Positions 60,101-64,000 of a stretch of 64,000 nucleotides of DNA are shown one piece after another (position 1 is the first letter of the stretch; every line of letters begins with the position of its first letter). Where the stretch lies: contig BDSI01000257.1 of NCBI GenBank assembly GCA_003117195.1, forward strand, positions 1-64,000. Reading direction: 5' to 3'. The notes under the pieces are model-generated. The model was not told where the DNA came from. It worked only from the letters and a program-made list of their open reading frames with translations, and searched no databases. This stretch comes from Eudorina sp. 2006-703-Eu-15. Its lineage: Eukaryota > Chlorophyta > Chlorophyceae > Chlamydomonadales > Volvocaceae. The position numbers and the translations under genes were made by a program.

Positions 60101-62179
60101 GCCGGGGTGCTTCACTGAAGGAGGCTCTAGCATGTACAATGGTGAGTAATGTGCGGCAAGGATAAGGATTCTGTGGGCGACTGTCCTTGGTGTGGTTGAA
60201 GCTAACCAGTTCCTGCCCGAAGTCTGTTGCATGACGAGATGTGCCCTCCTTGCCTTGCTTTGCAATGCAGGCTCAGCAATGGCCGAGATGTCCCAGCGGA
60301 CTAACGGGCTGGCTGAGTCGCTGAGGGGATGCATTGCAATTTGCTGTTTGATGATGTCCAGCCCTTTGACAAGGGTATTCATAGCACGGGGATCCTCGCG
60401 CTACAAATATGTGACGTGGAGGCAAGGAACAGGGGCAAGTCGTACACGGTTGGCATTCTTGCTGTGATCCCTGGCCCACGGAAACCAGCTGTCCTCGCAC
60501 CGTACCTGTCTCGTGCCATCGACGACATGATGTTGTACTTCCACAACGGTCTGGTCATCGAGCATACGTGGGTGGAGGTCAACGCTAGCGGGACTACTGA
60601 AGTGCGGTGCTCTTTCAAATTGCATCCCTTGCTATGGGCGTGCTGGCGGATACACCGGCGCGTGTCTCACTGTGCGGTCACAGGGGGCACAACTCGTATA
60701 TCGGGTCGTGTCCTTACTGCATTTTCCAGGGCGTGTACCTCAACGGCGCCATGCGTTACTTCGGCTTTTGGGAACCTGTGATCCAGAGCCTAAGGTGCGT
60801 ACAGGGCGGGGGGGGGGTCATTAGACAAGCACAAGGCGGTGATCATTTCTTGAATGTGGGATGGGTTCACGCGAGTGCACTGCAGAGGGTGGGGAGCAAG
60901 GAGCATCTGCATGCGTTTTTGTTCAGTGCCCTGCTCGTTTATTCTGGGTGCCCGACCCCAGGCTCAAAAATACATCGATGCGTGTCGGGGACGCGAGGCT
61001 CCGTCTGACCGACCAAGAGCACAGGGCACGCGGGATCCGGGTCGAGACTGCCAATCTGGCGGTCTTCAAAGCGGGCAGTGACGCCGAGCGGAGGAAGGCG
61101 CAGCTCACAGCCAAGCGGACCCAGGAATTCGAGGGCTGCCGGACCAAAAACCCGTTTGAGAGGGTGACATACCTTAACTTACAGGACATGTCCCCTGTCC
61201 CGGTCGGCCATTCCATCCTATATGGGTTGGTGCACAATTTCTTTGATCACATTGCGAGCAACCCACCAGCTGATGCTGGTGTTGACGTGTTGAGGTATTA
61301 CCTGACAGCCGAACAGAAGCGTCTGATCAAGAGTCGGGCCAGGGACATAACAGTGACGGCGGACTTTGGGCGTGGCTACAGATGCGTCTTGGACTACAGG
61401 TGCGGCGGTGGTCATCATCATAGGGACGGGACGGAAATGATAGGTGGCGCCGCTGGCGGTTGGGGTTGTGTTTTTGCAAACCTGGCCACAGAGACATGGC
61501 ACGGATGGCAACCCTTTCACCAAGCCCTGCCCTGGGTGTCCCCCAGGAACTCGTACCTTCTGGAGGACTGGCTGCATTTCAGTGAAACCTTTTCGGCCTA
61601 CATCCTCAAGGGTGCACTGTCGCCGGAGCTGGAGGAGATGTGGGACTTGCTGTGCGTAGCCATCCACCATTACTTTCGTCCCGTCCACTTCACAAGTCGT
61701 GACAGCTTCCTAGCCGCCTCTAAGAGGGCGTCGGATGCACTCCGGAAGTATGCACGTCTTGCAGAACAGAGGACTTCCCCGCCGCATGTTCACAATCAAC
61801 CTACACATCTGTGTTTGTCGGTAGGTGCCATGTGGGTGTGGGGGTGTGTGGGGGGGGTGGGGGGTAGAGGATTGCCGGAATGTGATTGACCTCCGCGTGT
61901 AGGGCAACGATATGCCGCAACCGTTTTGAGGATGAGTTGGGTAGAGAGCGAGCTATCCCCACACTGCGTGTGGCTGTGGTGTCCATGCGCAAGGCAAAGC
62001 GTGACGGCCGTTTGTTCGTGACAGATGACCGGAAGAACGGGCCCAGTGATTACTGGAAGCACTACGCCATGCCGCCCGGCGCTTTGAGGGGGAAGTTGGA
62101 GAAAGTCGTGGTCGCGGCACCGGCGAGGGAGTCCGCGCTCAAGTACTTCGCGACGTACTGTCATATGACGGATCGCTGA
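57139..62179 (+). CDS. EnSpm/CACTA-type Tnp2-like transposase gene, 11 exons, with apparent frameshifts
   Basis: DNA transposase of a mobile element. Exons: 57139-58150, 58250-58357, 58441-58548, 58632-58727, 58800-58871, 58939-59067, 59262-59793, 59989-60141, 60271-60794, 60962-61820, 61903-62179. The N terminus has a C-x2-C-x12-H-x3-C finger (FSCLRC...HVKDC), then a Ser-rich linker with ESSG repeats (57701-57806). Tnp2-like blocks follow: HVHVCSTDGC, KIADQKCPHCGASRFK, FYYGLDNVVTELL, LLFDDVQPFDKG, YTVGILAVIPGPRKPAVLAP, VSLCGHRGHNSYIGSCPYC, NPFERVTYLNLQDMSPVPVG, HSILYGLVHNFFDHI, FTINLHICVCR. Four frame breaks are needed to keep these in one protein (near 59690, 60325, 60615, 61770), so the copy is a pseudogene or the consensus is faulty. 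Exons 2-6 are all phase 1-1. Family assignment rests on block order and motifs. Confidence 0.7.
58250..58727 (+). repeat. Tandem exon-intron duplication (191-bp period, three copies plus an ancestral copy in exon 1)
   Basis: Exons at 58250, 58441 and 58632 are each preceded by the same intron end (GTTCGATTGGCCATTCCCTC...GCAG) and followed by GTGAGTGACTGG. They encode DPGGPSRGPLELQQPGDNAD plus ATMLGTPQLASP; the third has a 12-nt in-frame deletion. The end of exon 1 (EPQQPCNYADAMMLGTPRL) is the diverged founder. All are phase 1-1, so copy number can change without breaking frame. Confidence 0.92.
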
Positions 62180-62324
62180 AGCCGTGCGAGTATTTGCTTT
62201 TATAATTTAATGTGCATCTAATGTTACGTTCCATGTGAATGTGGCATAGCCGGAGAAGTGACATGTGGCATGAAATGAGCAGGAATGTGTCCCATCCGAG
62301 CCATTGAAATAGAGGCGAATAAAG

Positions 62325-62339
62325 TGTAACAAATTGTAA
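62325..62339 (+). terminator. Two TGTAA polyadenylation motifs after the transposase gene
   Basis: TGTAA at 62325-62329 and 62335-62339, ~150 bp after the stop codon. TGTAA is the usual polyadenylation signal of Chlamydomonas and Volvox, supporting both the gene end and the volvocine origin. Confidence 0.7.
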
Positions 62340-62556
62340 GCATTCACAGTCATTGTTTGTTGGTTCTACTGTGGGATAATGTCGCTCGTCCATTGTCGTA
62401 TTCGTCAGCAGGCGAATACGACAACCATTTAAACTACTTTAGGACAAAGGCGGACCTGCAGGTGCTGTGTAAAGGTTCTTCATAGCAGACACGATAGTTG
62501 TAGATGTAGAGCAAAAAGGTTTTGGTCTCACACAGCAAGATGGTTACTTTCGCGAC

Positions 62557-62979
62557 TTGGTTGTCCAGGCCCATAATCAAGCATGTATCATCAGGGCCCA
62601 TAGGGACATTAGGAACGAAACTCTTTTTCAGATCGGATGCCACGTTGCGAACTTGCCAGTCGGCTCCAAACTCACTCTCAAGGATGGCCGATCAGCAAGC
62701 GCTCCCGCTGATGCGTCGCCCTCCTCGATATGTGCCATCAAGTTCCCGAAGAACGAGCAAGAGGTGCGCACGTCGCTCGCATTGTGTTCGTTCAGTCGGC
62801 CACATTGCGCCTATGTTTTGCAGATGGAGACACTGAGGGACATAATAGGCCTGGGCAGCGACAGGAATATAGACAAGCACTTCCACGCGGGCGCGTTGAA
62901 GTGGGCAAGGCGGCAGCTAGATGAGCTGGGCCTCACCGGGTTCCCCTTGAAGAAACTGCTCAGGCCGTGCTCGAGTTAG
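62557..62979 (+). CDS. Unrecognised 140-residue frame downstream of the transposase
   Basis: Frame includes IKFPKNEQEVRTSLALCSF and IIGLGSDRNIDKHFHAGALK, then ARRQLDELGLTGFPLKKLL before the stop. It reads like protein but no family is recognised. A competing minus-strand frame (62643-62434) containing TCLIMGLDNQVAKVTILLCE overlaps the first 90 bases, and only one of the two is likely real. It may be a second gene of the EnSpm-like element. Confidence 0.35.
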   Translation: MVVQAHNQACIIRAHRDIRNETLFQIGCHVANLPVGSKLTLKDGRSASAPADASPSSICAIKFPKNEQEVRTSLALCSFSRPHCAYVLQMETLRDIIGLGSDRNIDKHFHAGALKWARRQLDELGLTGFPLKKLLRPCSS

Positions 62980-63149
62980 CCAGGAGGCCTGGCCCTGGGC
63001 AGAGACGATTGGTGCTGCCATGACAGGAAATAAGTCACTCCCGGAGACAGCCGTTACATTCCCAAGTACCACTGGCCCCTGCTGGCATGGTACAGCCTCT
63101 GGGAGGTGCGACCGCAAAGCCTGCAAAGTGTGTTGGGTTGGGGTTTTGA

Positions 63150-64000
63150 CCTGCTCGGTCTTTGCTCCTGCAGGACCTGGACCGTCAGGCCAATGCACGT
63201 GCGGTCCCGGCGATCTCTGCGGTCCCAGTGGGTGTCGCAGGTCCAGCGCAGGTGGGCGTGCGACGCTCCATTCCCGCCTGGCGTGCCACACCCCCCACCT
63301 GCTCGCGTCCTTTGCTCCTGCAGGACCTGGACCGTCAGGCCAATGCACGTGCGGTCCCGGCGATCTCTGCGGTCACAGTGGGTGACGCAGGTCCAGCGCA
63401 TGGTGGCGTCCTTTTTTTTTTTTTTTTGTTTGGTCGCGTCTCTGTTTTTTGCAGGTGCGGTGGGGCGTGCGACGCTCCATTCCGCCTGGCGTGCCACACC
63501 TCCCCACCTGCTCGCGTCCTTTGCTCCTGCAGGACCTGGACCGTCAGGCCAATGCACGTGCGGTCCCGGCGATCTCTGCGGTCACAGTGGGTGACGCAGG
63601 TCCAGCGCAGGTGGGGCGTGCGACGCTCCATTCCGCCTGCGTGCCACACCTCCCCACTGCTCGCGTCCTTTGCTCCTGCAGGACCTGGACCGTCAGGCCA
63701 ATGCACGTGCGTCCGGCGATCTCTGCGGTCCAGTGGGTGACGCAGGTCAGCGCAGGTGGCGTGCGACGCTCCATTCCCGCTGGCGGTGCACACCTCCCCA
63801 CCTGCTCGCGTCCTTTGCTCCTGCAGGACCTGGACCGTCAGGCCAATGCACGTGCGGTCCCGGCGATCTCTGCGGTCACAGTGGGTGACGCAGGTCCAGC
63901 GCAGTGGGCGTGCGACGCTCCATTCCCGCCTGGCGGCCACACCTCCCCACTGCTCGCGTCCTTTGCTCCTGCAGGACCTGGACCGTCAGGCCAATGCACG
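63150..64000 (+). repeat. ~150-bp tandem array of exon-like modules, running off the window
   Basis: CAGGACCTGGACCGTCAGGC recurs at 63171, 63321, 63530, 63679, 63824 and 63972; the 209-bp step includes a poly-T (16 T) insertion at ~63412. Each unit has TTTGCTCCTGCAG, then 78 nt encoding DLDRQANARAVPAISAVTVG plus DAGPAQ, then CAG/GTGGG, i.e. an in-phase exon bracketed by acceptor and donor. Later units carry many one-base indels. It could instead be a subterminal satellite of the EnSpm-like element. Confidence 0.85.

Noticed and set aside
62434..62643. Minus-strand 69-codon frame with TCLIMGLDNQVAKVTILLCE
   Set aside because: Reads plausibly but overlaps the longer plus-strand frame 62557-62979; not enough evidence to call both, so it is mentioned only as the alternative.

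Overview
This is nuclear DNA from a eukaryote, most likely a volvocine green alga (Volvox/Chlamydomonas relatives). The evidence is a huge Hyp/extensin-type Pro-Ser array fused to a radical-copper oxidase, plant-type importin-5 and M1 aminopeptidase genes split into many short GT-AG exons, TGTAA-type polyadenylation motifs after one gene, and many GT/ACGT/GCATGC microsatellites. There are no operons or ribosome-binding sites. The species assignment is inference.

Layout. (1) 1-7902, plus strand: the 3' part of a cell-wall-type gene, with about 68 copies of a 21-residue Pro-rich unit followed by a five-exon galactose/glyoxal oxidase domain. (2) 7903-12980: repeat-rich spacer with microsatellites and a decayed non-LTR retrotransposon tail. 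(3) 12981-25642, plus: a complete importin-5/karyopherin-beta3 gene, resolved into 26 exons that join in frame to 1128 codons. Two of its introns carry five copies of a box C/D snoRNA-like gene, three of them in a 306-bp tandem repeat. (4) 25643-28987: convergent spacer. (5) 28988-44331, minus: an M1 zinc aminopeptidase gene (GAMEN and HEISH-x18-E) with at least 17 resolved exons, one unresolved stretch, a LINE tail inserted in an intron and a perfect 35-bp-arm palindrome in another intron. (6) About 45.0-54.9 kb: an unusual giant terminal-inverted-repeat element. Its 60-bp ends are identical and inverted, and inside them lie two 149-bp satellite arrays that are also inverted relative to each other. 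These flank a 183-bp satellite array, a LINE 3' tail and a possible minus-strand gene with duplicated exons. (7) About 56.2-64.0 kb: an EnSpm/CACTA-like element with a Tnp2-type transposase gene, a CTTTGG/CCAAAG-rich subterminal region, tandemly duplicated exons, and a 150-bp tandem array whose units look like small exon-intron modules. It runs off the window end.

The three host genes (oxidase, importin-5, aminopeptidase) have no obvious functional link. The importin-5 gene has a second role as the probable host of an intronic snoRNA cluster. Its box-D guide is complementary to a conserved 25S rRNA stretch, and an upstream segment is complementary to a conserved 18S stretch. The strongest candidates for new biology are that snoRNA family and the giant satellite-bearing inverted-repeat element. 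Several apparent frameshifts (Pro-rich array, transposase) and homopolymer-length indels in the last kilobase point either to decay or to consensus error, and should be re-sequenced before interpretation.
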